DNA of 64,000 bases from Aplysia californica (taxonomy: Eukaryota > Mollusca > Gastropoda > Aplysiida > Aplysiidae), in the NCBI RefSeq assembly GCF_000002075.1, contig NW_004797474.1:200924-264923 (forward strand). Reading direction: 5' to 3'. Of this stretch, positions 9,867 through 22,900 are shown one piece after another. The notes beneath the pieces are model-generated. The model saw only the letters and a program-made list of their open reading frames with translations. It was not told the origin of the DNA and did not search any database. How positions within the stretch are numbered: the stretch's first letter is position 1; each line of letters begins with the position of its first letter. The translations under genes were made by a program, and so were the position numbers.

Positions 9867-12800
9867 GATCATCAGCAGAAATTGAGGATGTGATGCCTGT
9901 TTGTGTACCATTTGCAAGTCGTATTGATTCTTTTTTTTTAAATTAAAAGAAAGCGACCATTCTCTTATTACATAGAAAGAAAAATGTAAGAAAATGGAAG
10001 TGAGTCATTCTGGTCTTCCAGAAGGAAAATGTATCATTATCTAACTGCAGTTAAATTCCGGTGATCATAAAGGAAAATTTAAAAGAAAACCGAAGCAAAC
10101 ATCCTTGGACTAGATAGAGGGGCTGAAGCCTTAGTGTGTGTGGTTGTTCCGCAAAAGTAAATGTCATCTGGAGTTGATTTAGATATGGTATGTACTTTTC
10201 ATTTCATGAATGAGACTTGGCTACGTTGCCCACCTTATTATGTGCAATAGTTACAGGGTTTATCACTGATAACTGGGAAGTGAAGAATTTGGAAAGGAGG
10301 TTCATAAATATTTTGAATACCGGTTCATATTTTTATGTGGACCAGGGAGGATAGGAAGACATCTGGAGAAAACTTGCAAGAGATCGTAAAGATTGTGGAG
10401 AATAAAAGAGCTCCCTCTCCCAGAATGTGTGCTATGATTTGTGGGTGGAGGATGAGTGAGAGCGAAGGAAAGAGGGAAAGGAGGTAGGCTACATTGCAAA
10501 GATATTGAAGACAGGAGCAAGATTGTAGATTGCTCTCAGGGTTTGTGACTGGCTCAAGCATTACGTGAGTGATATGACAGGTGTGTATACGTGAAGCTGA
10601 GGATGCTGTTTTCTTCTCTTGTAGAAGTTTTCCATGTTGTCCTTTAGTGTTAGTTCTGTCTCATGCAGCTGCCGGATGCTAAGAGTACAGATGATTATAA
10701 TTAGAATTAGTGGAATACAAGTTGAAGAGAATTGTTTGTCTCTGTTTCTATTACTCTCCATGCCTTGTGATATAACTGTTTCTCGTAATTTCTGTACATA
10801 ATATTGTTTCACTTGGAATATAAGTTTGAAGTTTGTGTATGCTCTTTCAAAGTGAAGATATCTGCTTGAGAGGATGGGATTTTTGCAATGGCATTTTTGA
10901 AACTTCTAATTTCCCTTTTTACCTTTTAAGTGTTTATGGCCTTTATTAAGCTGAGCTGTGGGGGTCAGGTACTTTTAGTTTACCATCTGGCCACTGCGTT
11001 GGACTTTAGAGTTAAATTTTTTCTAAACTTCAATATCATATATTGTGAGGTGTTGAAAAGTGAACGTTTTGCAATAGAAGTGCTAAGCAGACTGATCACT
11101 TTATGGTATACTCAGTACAGAATTTGTAAGCTTTAGATTTTTTTTAATCTGCACTGTGCACTTGCCCTTTAAAAAGTACTGCTTTCAAAATAGTAGATCA
11201 TATTTTAGTGACATATAATTTTATTTTCTGAGGTCAATGATAGCAGACCTGTCTGTCGACTTTGTTGAAAAATGTTGCTCACCTAAAGATGATTGAAATA
11301 AGCTTACGACATAATTTTTCTATCAAGCCCATAAGATTGCTTAGCTGGCAGCATTTTTTCTCGCAACCTGTTCACCTTAATTAAGAGTGTTCTTAACAGT
11401 GACCTACTCTTTACAGCTTATGCAGACAGAAAGGATAAAAGAAGCAATGAAAATCACTCTCATGCACTCGGATTGCATTTCAGATTTTGTGCATTATTCC
11501 TTATCATGTTGATCAATCTCTCTATGGTAGAAATATTGTAATTCCTTTTTACAAATTGAAGTCCACACTTGCAAACTCTTGACTGCTTGAGAAGCTCCAC
11601 GCTAAATGTTGTTTTTGGTTCCACCACACGCTCTGTATTTTTGATATTGTGATTCCACTCTTTCCTGACTATCCAGATGGATGGGGATTATGTACGTTCC
11701 AGAATGATTGCTTCATGCGAAATAGTTTCATCTTTTCCCTTGTTATAACTCATAAAAATGATGCATTGTTTTCATCAGTTTGATAATTTCTGAGAATTAA
11801 AAAAAAAAACTGAATGTAGGTGGCGATCATATTTTCATCATTTACTGTTGTTGGAGTGCATGATGCTCCTGTTTTCTTTTTCCGTTTTTGACTGTCTGAA
11901 TATATTTCTTTAAAAACACTTGTTGGTTCTTAAGTTTTCTGTTGTTAGTACATAATTAAATGAATGAAAGCTGGAAACATTTTGCTGAAGCAATTCTGTT
12001 GTCACTGCAGGCCTTAGTATTCTGTCACATGCTTGCCAAATAGTTATGTGTTGTGCATTGAGAACTAGTAAAGTTAAAGTTCAGAGATTGTCAATTGATA
12101 CAATGAAATATTTGCATGCACACTTCAATGTTAGCATAGCACCTGAGAAAATACCACATTTTCGTTTGTACTGGTCACATGTACAATGGATTTTCTTCAA
12201 TTTCATAGATATTTCCCAGAATTGCTAATACTGTTCATTTGTACCGGGAGGGGATGGATTTTTAGTTTAACACTTTTTTAAAAGCAAGTGGTTAGTACTC
12301 TTATTTCTGAGACCTACGTATAACTTTATTCTCATTCAATATTTTTTCCTCTTTTGCTTTATTGTTCCTTAAGACCTAGAATTGAAATGATGTTTAGCAT
12401 GTCATCTGGGACTTTTTTTCTTTTTGTGTTATTGTCTTCGGCCTTCATGAATCTGTCCATGCTATTCAGTACCCAGATTCCTTTAAATTTTTCTTAAGAT
12501 TTGCCCTAAGATTTTTTTATTTCTTCCCTCGCTGCTGCTGCTTGTAGTAAATTGTAATTATTCTTGCTGTGTTTACAATGCTCCCAGTTATGTCAAATTT
12601 AGGTGTCTTGTCTATCGTTATTTTTAGGAACTAAGGAAAAAAGTAGAGATGTACAATGTACTTCGGATGATATGACTTTATGCCTAGGTTTATATGTTTG
12701 TTTCCAGGAAAACTTCACTTTTCCTTTATTTTGTAAAAAAAAAATACTCAGGTTGTTGGAATTGCAATCTGGCTTTCCCTCTTTATTTAAGTCCGAATTT

Positions 12801-13600
12801 TAAATATGGAATGGTTTAGTATGCGAGTCCTGGTGTTTGAATGTGTCTGAGCATGTGGATACTCAAAGTACATTCTTGAAAAACCTTATTCTTTGTGCAG
12901 CAAACTGTATCCAGGCACTGTATCTAAATGCTGGCCCTGGCCAATGTGATTTTAGGTCTAAAGTTATTTTGTATTTTTATTATTACTTGTTCGTTTTTTG
13001 TTTTTTTGCCGTTACCAATTCGATATATTTCCATACTTCTCAATATAATATATGTTTTGGTGTTTTTTTTCAAATAGTCAATGTCAACATCAGACTTTAA
13101 TAAATAGAACGAATGTCATGCGTGGATAAATTTTCCAATCATTTTTCCTTTGTCATTTGCTTTTCACTGGTTCACAAAGAAAAACCACATCTAGTAGTGA
13201 TGGCAGCCTGAGGATAATGACTGTACTCAGTTTTGTGGACTAAAGAAAGGGAGTTTTGTCTTGAGCTTCAACACAAGTTCTTGCTTTGCTGTGTAAACAA
13301 TTTGCTTGCTTTGACCTTCTCTCCTTGATATCCTTAATATCATAAATTAACAGACTGAAATTCAGAAGGCAAGTGTCTGATTCGGGGCATTAATGTTTAA
13401 TACCGTATATTATGGTTTTTGATGCAGCCGGAAAGAAAAGATTTCATGTTTTAACAATCCTTTTAATTTTAAAGAGCTTTGCATACAATGTAAATGTATA
13501 TTTTCTGCTAGTCATAATAGCCATTATAATTTACAGGCTTCATGAGCAACTTATTTCATATTGCCAAAGCAAGAAATAAAGTTGTGAGGACCCCGGACTG
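9867..13600 (+). other. Probable alpha-SNAP 3' UTR
   Basis: About 3.7 kb after the alpha-SNAP stop contain no recognisable exon or interspersed repeat and have the T-rich, low-complexity character of a transcribed 3' UTR. AATAAA hexamers occur at 13099-13104 and 13575-13580. The second is followed by a GT-rich stretch, which makes it the best candidate end. The UTR could equally stop much earlier. Inference from position and signals only. Confidence 0.45.
13575..13580 (+). terminator. Candidate alpha-SNAP polyadenylation signal
   Basis: A canonical AATAAA hexamer followed within 10 bases by GTTGTGAGG. An earlier alternative lies at 13099-13104. Confidence 0.4.
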
Positions 13601-14010
13601 GCTGGTTTATACCCATTTAACAACTTTGATTAGGTGTTTGGTAAAATTTATTTGGCTTGTTACAAACTAGATGAGATTTATTAAGTGATTCTTTGTGGAA
13701 TTTTGGGGCATATATGGAGTTTATGGTATCATAAAGCTTTTTCATTTGTTTTGCTTTTGGTGAGAAAAAGTTCCCATCTCCTTTGAATTGAAGTCCAGAA
13801 ATTTGCAATTTAGGGAGATGGTTTTTGTCTGGTGTTTGGGTTAAAATTAGGTGGGGAAAGGCTGCCAAAATTTGGCAACTTTCATAGCATAAGTGTCCTT
13901 GGAAACTACAAATTTACAATCTTGTGCCTTTCTTCAACATGTTTAAGTAAAATCCACAGAAATATGTTCATAAACTTAAATAGACATTAAAGGTGTTGAG
14001 TAAAGATAAA
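13600..14010. repeat. Repeat-like segment related to 33705-33995
   Basis: The block GTGTCCTTGGAAACTACAAA followed by TTTACAATCTTG...GCCTTT recurs nearly unchanged at about 33919-33960. The rest of the two segments diverges, and no boundaries could be fixed. No coding potential is seen. Confidence 0.4.
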
Positions 14011-14269
14011 CACTACCCACCAGTACCTGACTGAAAGATATCAGTTTTTCCAGTTTCATTATTTGGATGAGCACCTGTTTTCACCACGATGCACATTCTA
14101 TGACTTGTTTCAAAAGACACCACAGATAGGTTTTAACTATATTACAATACTTCGATACATAATGAACATAATCGCATAATTTCAGTGAAAGTGTTCCGTG
14201 CAGTCAATTGTTCATCAGCCTCTCAGTCTCACTGCCTCCTTGTCTCTTACTTTCTTGTTGTGACTAATA

Positions 14270-14402
14270 TATGTGCCAAAGTTTTACTAGAGAGTCACAT
14301 ACAAAGAAAAGGAGGAGGAGCGATAAGGACGGTAGATATATTTGATAAGAAAGAAGGAACAAACCCCTCCAGAGCACCAGCTAACCACCCACTCTGCAGT
14401 GG
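14270..14402 (+). repeat. Interspersed repeat R1, copy 4 (partial)
   Basis: The 3' half of R1: GAGAGTCACATACAAAGAAA, GGAGGAGGAGCGATAAGGACG, GATATATTTGATAAGAAAGAAGG and CCAGAGCACCAGCTAACCACC. The 5' half is absent or badly diverged. Confidence 0.65.
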
Positions 14403-14622
14403 CAAACTTTACTTCTCCATCTAGTCTTTCTCTTTACATTTCCTGATGCTGACATACCTAGGTTGAGTTGGAGAACTGCATGGAACTCACTAAAGTCTTT
14501 AAAAGATGGGGGAGGGGGGGAGGAAGTCGGACACCACAGAAATGAGAGTGAAAAGTAAAGTAAAAGACACAAGACCTACAAGTAATGCAACAACACGAAA
14601 TATCTCGACGTCAGTGCTAGTA

Positions 14623-15609
14623 CAGTAGTCTCCGCCTAAACGCACGCCATACAAAAGCACGCTCCGCTCAAACGCACGCTTTCGTCATCTGACGGGTTTT
14701 TTACTATATGATTTAGACGTACAAACGCACGGTCACTCCCTCTAAACGCACGCTCCGATCCGCGAAACACGCTAGCTTGACAAAGGGAAATTTCCACTAC
14801 AACAACTTTTGAACCTGCACAGCCTGCTTAAGACAAGCCTAGATAATTGGTGAGAGTGCCTCTCACGCCTAACAAAGAGAGTGATGAAGAGCGTTTTCAC
14901 ATCCAACTTTCCATGGACACATAGGACTGGCCGGTGAAAAGTTGGGGGGGGGGGCTGAAATGTTTTTTGATTGGACACTGGAAATGTCGATCTATCTTTG
15001 AGAGAAGGTTTCTGACTGGTGTTTGGGTGACAGCGAGTAATGTTTAGTTAGACCTAGGCCTGATGCGCAACACGTGTAAATGCCGTAAAACACTAGACAG
15101 GCCTCTACAGGATTAAAGATTAGCCAAATAAGCCTAATAATCAGCAGCGCTCGAAGAACGTACTTGTTCAACGAATCACAAGAGATGTTTCTCTGAATGT
15201 AGAGAATGATTCTGCTTGAATTTACGATCGGGAGTGGTCGCTTGGAAAGCCATGTGGATGGTCCGTCGCTTCTATGACTATGACTATCACCAACAGTTTC
15301 CTCTTAGGCTATCTGTTCCCGACGTTTCTAGTCCATAGTCATTACATTGAGTCTGTCTTTCTTCCCCCCCCCATTCTACGCCTTTGTATTCTTAAACCCA
15401 GTTGGGGAATCCCTTACAAAACAGTCACGTGTCATCACATATTCTGCCAAAATGATCCCCTCTCTCCAAGGGAGGTCACTAGAGTAATAAGGAATTGAGA
15501 TGACTGCGTCCCTTCCTCCTCTTGCAAAGGTTAATGTAAACGCACGCTCCGTATAAACACACGCTAAGGAGCCCCTCCCATGCACTGTGCGTTTAGGCAG
15601 AGACTACTG
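14623..15609. mobile_element. Non-autonomous Tigger/pogo-like DNA transposon, 987 bp
   Basis: Inverted termini are CAGTAGTCTCCGCCTAAACG on the left and, reverse-complemented, CAGTAGTCTCTGCCTAAACG on the right, each followed by CAC. The element is flanked by TA (14621-14622 and 15610-15611). Near both ends the motif AAACGCACGCTCCG recurs in several variants (about 14635-14760 and 15535-15570), which looks like an array of sub-terminal transposase-binding repeats. No transposase ORF is visible. TA duplication plus a CAGT start fits the Tc1/mariner-pogo (Tigger) group; that assignment is inference. Confidence 0.75.
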
Positions 15610-15639
15610 TAGTGTCAAATAAACTCCAAAGTCAAGTGA

Positions 15640-18600
15640 TTGAAAAGAGTAAAAAAAATAAATAAGCTTTCAAAACCAAACTTACAAACCAGACAAACAT
15701 TTAAAAACAGTGTCAAGAACACATTTCAAACGGCCGCTTTATGCACCATACTTTAATGACATCCCCCTCAATTTGTTGACATAGATCATCAATGTGAATG
15801 TACACAGTGAAGTGATGGCATTGTTCAGTGAATGACGAATACAGTAAATGTCGGTCATACCAGGTATCTTTTGTCTTTCTTCAGTTCTCTCAACAAGGCA
15901 AAATAGCAAAGTCCAAAACACAATGACTACACAGTGTACAGTCATCACAAAAAACATCCATCCCAACTCAAACTTACAAGATTACAACCACAACATCAAT
16001 CTTTGCTATCCAAATCCAATACAATGATTAATAACGTAGCACCCAAAAAGTCATTCTCTTTTCTAACATTCTAACAAGCAGTTACATGTACTCCTGACAA
16101 GCTTTGTTTTGTACAGTATAATATCAGACAACAAATTGCCTTTTCTTTCTCACACATTCCTATGCTCAAATATCCAGGGCATACCACATGATAATAACAG
16201 TTGTTAAAAAATTCAAAGAGAATACCAATCGCAAGAAGAAAGAAGACACTGAAGAGCTCCACATTTCTACAACTGCAGATTTGGCTCCAGAGTCTTATTT
16301 GAGGCCATGACCTCTAGAGACACTCCCCAAATAATTAAACAACATAGATCAACAGAATGGATCAAGCCTCCAAGGTATGGTGTGGTTTAAAAGCCTTCAG
16401 GTAGGACCTCTACCAAATGTTACATTTATGGTTTGTCTCCGACACTGATAGTGCCCACCCAAGTGAGTGGAGAGCCTTCAAACTCCCAAAATAACCAACA
16501 TTCAAGAAAGCCCTGTTGAGGATTTGAATTTGAACAGAAATTTGCAAAATGTCAGAGCCTCCAAAAAATGACCCTGGTCTTCCCATATAAACCGAGGAAA
16601 AAGAATAAAAAAGGTCCACAATATCCCTCCTCCCTTAATACTACCTACTGAACTTTCTACTTCATATATATATATATATAATACATATGTAAGAAGCTCA
16701 AATTCTTTTTTTTTTAAATGTACACAACTAAGGCTGAATTTCTGCTTTTCTTCTATAAAACGGATTACATGCAGAACAGCGATATGTTCGATTCTCAGGA
16801 TGATAAAAAAAACAAGCACAGCATTTTTACCAAACTGCTGAGTTTTCTCATCTCTCAAGCAGTTAAAGATTTTGTATATGGGATGACAGAGTTGATCACA
16901 AGTTTAGTAACACAGTAACATGGTAAAAATGTACAGAATGTTATAATTGTACAGTGATCTGGCACTACAGTCAGCCCAGCTGAATGCAAGATTATTCACA
17001 ACTTGGTGAAATTAAGGGCATTTGCACCAACTTTCATACTAAATCATGCAACATTCATACTATTCATAGTATGGATTTTGATAGAAATCCCACAATGGTA
17101 TATTAATATAACTAAAGTACATTCTACTTTCAATAAACTGCAAAAAATTAATACAACTGAACAACTGCGCACTATCAATTCTCTCTATACAATTCCACTG
17201 AAAAAGGCTGAAATACATTACTGCAAAAATGACCCTGCGAGTCCATTTCGGGTGGGACCCACAAAGAGAGGAAGAAACTACATGCTGTAACAGTCGTTCA
17301 GTCACCAAGACTGCCATCTCATCTTGCCAAGAATAAACAAAGACAATTTTTGCAGTGAAAAAATCAACAAAAGTAGAAAACCCTGACAGAGTTCCCACAA
17401 ACAACCAGCTGTTATTTTTTTGTTCACATAGTTTTAAAGATAAAGGTAGCAGTAAAAAAGAAGATTCAATTTTCAAAAGGTGGAAGAAAATAAGTTAACA
17501 CTCTAGAATACCGGTACACCTCAAGTTTGTCAAAACCCAACGGGTATACCTAACTTTTTATTCTTTTTACTACATTTCAAAATCTCCCTATCCTTTAACT
17601 ACCATCCAACCTAGCTTCAACTCTTGACCTAGTAGCAGAGGCTAACAGTAGCAAATGTCACCAGAGCTGAGACTGCCAATATTATACACAAATAATAAAA
17701 TGAAAGTCATGAAGTGGCCATCCTCTATCCCTTACCCAAAGGAATGACCATTTGTCAGTGACAAATGACATTTTTTTACGCAAGTGCAGTTACTCGCACA
17801 TCACCTGCCTCCATGTACTCATCTCTATTATACATGTGTAGATTGATAAGGGAGCTCTAATGGAAAGTCAGGCACAGCATTCACTTCAGTCGGTAACAAC
17901 AAAATTTATTCTGTGATGACTCAAAGAGCAATCTCTTGACAAATTGTATGTCCTGGGTGAACTTAGTGGCGTCGGTGGTCTAGTGGTCAGGCAGTTGGAC
18001 TTGCAGCTGAAAGGTCGTGGGTTTAAACCAAGTCAAAAGCCCGATGTTGTATTGGGAAAGGCACTTTACACAATTTTTTCTCACTTCATCCAGGTGGGAT
18101 GGAGTATCTGGTCTTAGATAGCGAAATATCTTGTCAATTCGTTAGTGTTCGAGTGCTTATAGATGGATGCTTGCAGTGTATGCTTCCCTGGAATCCAAAA
18201 ATGTTTCCTGAGTGTTCTAGAGTCTGTTGGAGGCAGGGCCATGGATTTTACTTCCATCTTTGCTAAGACTGTGCCAAGCAGGTGGAGAGCCACAATTCCT
18301 CAAAAATACAACAGCCCAAGAACATGAACTCTTTGTAAAATATTCAGACAAGGGCAGCATACACAAAGACCAAGCATGATACAATTGTTTGAGCTAAAAA
18401 GAGTCCGGAGACTAACTTGGCAGCCAGAAAGGTATGATACATACAAGCCTGGCTTGAGACCACAACTGCTACAGTTTCAGCAGACAGTTGAAAAGTACAT
18501 CTGTTAATTCAGGTTCTACCAATCCTGTATGTTCCCTCTTTGTCCCCATACAGCATGTCATCAGCAAGCTGTTCAACTGTTCTGTCCAGAAAGTAAAAAG

Positions 18601-19981
18601 TGTCAAGAGAGAAAAACAGTTTCGGTTCTTTTAAAAGTTGTACCTACATTACGTACCTTTATTGGGTTTTTTTCATCTTTTAGAATTTGAATTTCAACCA
18701 CACATTTACTGAGTATGTGCTACTGAAACCACAGATTAAGACACTGCAGTAAAAATGCATTACAAAATTTTGGGCTTGGATCTTGTACACCTGAAGCGCC
18801 GGTAGATGATGGGACCTTTGTTGTTTCTGGGCTTCTTTTCCTTCACTTCAGCAAACACATGCAACAACCCACGGATAGTCAACCCTAGGTAGTTCAAACC
18901 ACAAAACAAAGGCATTTACCAATATATACTTGGCCTACTTTGTTGCCCCTCTTTAAGGTAGTTGCCTTTTTTTTTCAAATGACCTCCAAGTTTTTTACAT
19001 ACTAAAGTTTATTCCATTTTAGGTCACAGCTAATGAGGAACTTCGATCTCTCTTCAATCAAAAAAGGCCTATACATCTCTGAAGAATGCAAATACCTCCA
19101 TCTATTTTATCCCTACTAACTATATCATAGAAGAATTGGTTTTCTCTTGAATTTGGCCCATGAAAGACGAGAGGAAAAAAGTTTACCAACTATGCCTGCA
19201 GAAACTAAAGCCTTGGAAAAGAAGGTTTATGAAAACCTAACTTCAGTCTAAAAAGCACTGAAAAACCAAATTTTAAAATCAATTCATTAAAAACTAAACT
19301 AATGTTTTGGATGTGCTGGAATTCTCTGTCATCACGCAAATGTTTCCTTTACTACCCATCCTTCTTTTCCATGATATCTCAGAAGACAACATGACACCAA
19401 TATCCTCAGAAGAAAATTAAATAAGAAAGCTCCACTTTCAAATCCTACCTTCCCCCATCAGCTCTAAAATTCCTTCCTCAAGCCCAAACTTTGAAAGAAA
19501 ACCGAACCCCAGTACCCTTTACCCACACCTCTGACAATATTTTGCGAGCACAGCCCACAAAGAATGATGGAGTCATGTACAGGACTCCTAGTCCTAGAGA
19601 GAAAATCTCAGGAAGAAAGAAATAGAATGTGTATGCAGTGACCCTCAAACAATTTCCAGCACAAAAAAGAAAAAAAGTCTTGAACTCTTAGCGCAACACA
19701 CAGTTGCGCCAGAAAATACAGTCTATCATGCACGTAGAAAAATTAGAAGAGCGTGGAAATTTTTTCTTTATATACAAATTTGGCTATGTACTTGTTTTAC
19801 ATACAAAGAACATACGAGTATAAGAAAAAATTTGGGACCTCAAAATATGTTCACTATGTGCATGTTTCGCTATGTGCATGTAGACTGTAACAAGTTTTTG
19901 ATCCCCTAACAGAAAGCACAGAGTAGAGAGAAGAACAGTCCTTCCTCCTTGCCTCCTCGAGGCCATCTCTCTTGCCACATT
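15640..19981 (-). other. Probable golgin-84 3' UTR or convergent intergenic region
   Basis: This stretch follows the golgin-84 stop codon on the minus strand. I see no exon of a known protein. Minus-strand AATAAA hexamers (TTTATT on the plus strand) occur at 17557-17562, 17905-17910 and 18658-18663, among others, so the real 3' end cannot be chosen from sequence. A SINE lies inside (17962-18260). A TA-rich tract is present at about 16665-16682. Confidence 0.4.
17962..18260 (+). mobile_element. tRNA-type SINE, copy 1
   Basis: The head resembles a tRNA: an A-box-like TGGTCTAGTGGTCAG and, about 33 bases on, a B-box-like GGTCGTGGGTTTAAACC. The body follows with TTGGGAAAGGCACTTTACAC and CTCACTTCATCCAGGTGGGA, a body type common in lophotrochozoan SINEs. 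A related copy lies at 46695-47052. The acceptor arm does not pair, so this is not a functional tRNA gene. Confidence 0.75.
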
Positions 19982-22900
19982 TCATGGGTCGTCACTTGGG
20001 GGCTTGGGCTGGCTGTCGGCGCCGTGAATCTCAGGCTGGTAAGTCATCATCACAATCAGAACCCACACGTGGAGCAGAGCCTGTTGGACATGGGGAAGGG
20101 GGTAGGTGGGGCAGAAATCACCATGAGTTGTAGTTTGCAGCAAGTCTGCATGACAACGAGCACATTTCAGCAAGTGACAGTTTATGACAGGAGTGTAGTA
20201 CTCAACCCATGGCCCTAAACTGATTTTATAGCTGCCAACTTTTCATTACCAAAAAAAACAGATTCTACAAAACTGGTGGGTCAAGATGGTTGGTATTTAC
20301 CATGAATTCAAAAATACTGGAAAGAAATAATAATGACCACACTAACCCACTGACCAACTCTTGAGAGGCAAATGAACACCCAAAAAAAATACAATGGAAT
20401 TTTAAGCCTGGACCATGAGTGGAAATGATATGGACGGTGAATCCTGAGAATCGTAACTCTCTGATTATCCAAGTCCAGACACTGACAAAGAAAAAAAAAA
20501 ACAGGGATCAAATAGGAGGGAGACAGGGCAGACAAGCCAGAGCCACATTTGACTAAGAAGGTTCCTCAACAGCTGGTGCTCCTGTGAGGGTGACTAGCCT
20601 ATAAGAGTGAGAAAGTATCTACAGAATCCTGAAAACTTTGAAACCCAAAAGGTACTCTGGAAAATATAACACTGTTCCCCAATCAAAGGCAAGGTTTGTA
20701 ATTGTCAATATTAGGTAAAATGTGCCATCAGTTTTGAGATCGTCATTTTTGAAGTCCTTTCAAGGACAAACCCCCCCCCCCCCCAGTATTCTCCTGCTCT
20801 TCCACCAGTACTTTTCTCACTGTCTCTATAGACCATAGCTGCCACTCAGGAATTTCAAAAAAGGAGGAAATTCATGCGAAGGCGGACGCGCACTCTCCGA
20901 AGGCCGGAGTAAAACCAGTGAGATCCAGAGGCAATATATACAGGAAAATCTAGCCTATGGTTTTCGAAGGGAAAACTGTCATATTTATTAACCATAGGCA
21001 ACTGGATTAAAATGCATTTGAAAAAAACAACAACAAAAAACAAACAAAAAAACAACAAAGGCACTAAGTAGACTACCTAGCATTTGAGTCAATTTGACAC
21101 AGTTTGGACTTGGTGACTAAAAATCCAGTGTTTGTTGCAAGCTGGTGTCTTATAAAAAGATTTCTTTCACTTTAAACTTGTACATCGATGTAGAGCGCGC
21201 GCAGTATTGGATCAAGGAGGCAACACCTTTGCCGCTGTACTGAGCACTCCTGTACAATTGAGGTCCCATTTGCACTTAACTTAGTAGTCCCTCTGTAGAG
21301 TGTAGATCTAACCTGAATTAAAATTATAGCCTAGGCTATCTAATCTAGAATCTAGATCTAGAAATCTAAATATGAGTAAATCTAGATTATATTTAGAGAT
21401 AGATTATCTAGATCTAGATTCACTTCAACAGCCACAATAGCCGTCATGTAAACAAACGGGACCGCAATTGTACAGGAGTGCCGCGGGCCGCGATTTCTTT
21501 ATCGCACCAAACGCAAAGTGCAGCACGCGGAGCTCCTTTTATTTTTGCATTCTGCATCAATTTCTCACGAATTTCCGCCGTTTTCAATGACAACTCGGCG
21601 CACTAACGTCCCAATGCCAGATCGACACTTTGTTGCTCCACAATAAACAAAGTGAAACTAACGCTAGGCCTAGAAGAACGGAAGTAGAAAGCTAAGGGCG
21701 GACATGCGCAAGCTGCGTTTTCGTCTCTCTCCCGGTTCGGTGTTTTTCGTGTATAAAAAAGTATCGCAATTTGCGACCGAGAGCGGTCCAGCGTGAGGAA
21801 GGAGGAAAGTAGCGGGAAAAGCTCGATGAAGCGGAGTTTCCGCTATTTAGCGGGAAAGTGGCAGCTATGATAGACAGGCCAAGCTGTACTCACCATATAA
21901 AGAATCACAAACACTCTGGCCATGGGATATCTCCTGAGGAAGACACCAAGACGTATGCTGAAGCCGTCGATGGAGTTTGCTGCCCTCTTCATCCTCCTCG
22001 TCATCTCATGGTCAGATGGTACTTCTCTCAGGAACATAGGCAAGCGGTGTCTCACTGGAAGTAGAAGCAAAATTTTTCACTATCCAAATTCTACAATATT
22101 TTTTGCTTCCTTTTCAGTCATTTTGAGCAATGAAAAATACTGGAAACTTAAGACTATTGAAAAAACGATGGTACTTTACTTCACAGAAGGGTAGGGGAAT
22201 CAATAGCTTGGAGGTAGATGGCTCGAAGAATTCAAGTGCATGTTCTGAACAGTAAAGATTTCTTGGCCCGCTGAAAGCCAAAAAAGAGAGGCTTGCCCCT
22301 GTCTGAGCAAATCTTTTCAAAACAATCCCGTTTTTCAGGGTAGGCCATTTTATAGGAATAATGAGAGAACCAGAGAAAACAGCCTAGAGAGCCTTAGCTG
22401 AAAGAGATCCTTCAAATTAGAAGCAAAAACAACCAACAGTAGAAACCCTGAGATCCAGAGGAAGTTTGCAGAAGAACAATAAAAAGATAAAGGAAAGAGT
22501 CAGTACTGGAAATAGCACCATCAGATTACGGTCATTAGGGCTGAAATAAATTATAATTTCATAATCAAGTCATGTTGCACATGAGGTAGAAAAAAATGTC
22601 TTGACTTCCTTTTTATATGTGTTACCAATGAGCACACCAAAGACATGGATTTCAGTTAGAAAATTGATACATGTACTAACAAACGAATATTAATCATCCC
22701 TCCACTGCCACATCATTTAATCTGTGACTGTAACAGGGAAACTAGGACACTGCCACAAAGATGTTAAGTTTTTCCCAAAGTAGAAATGCAATGGGACAAC
22801 AGATAAATAATTTAGCTACAACTGTGGTAATATTTCTCTTTGACAAAGCCCAAACTACTTATGCAAAGCATCTTGATTTGAGAATGTTTTGTCATGGCAG

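Noticed and set aside
17060-17476. Minus-strand reading frame of 138 codons
   Set aside because: No recognisable domain, and its position fits the golgin 3' untranslated stretch. It is likely a chance frame in AT-rich DNA.
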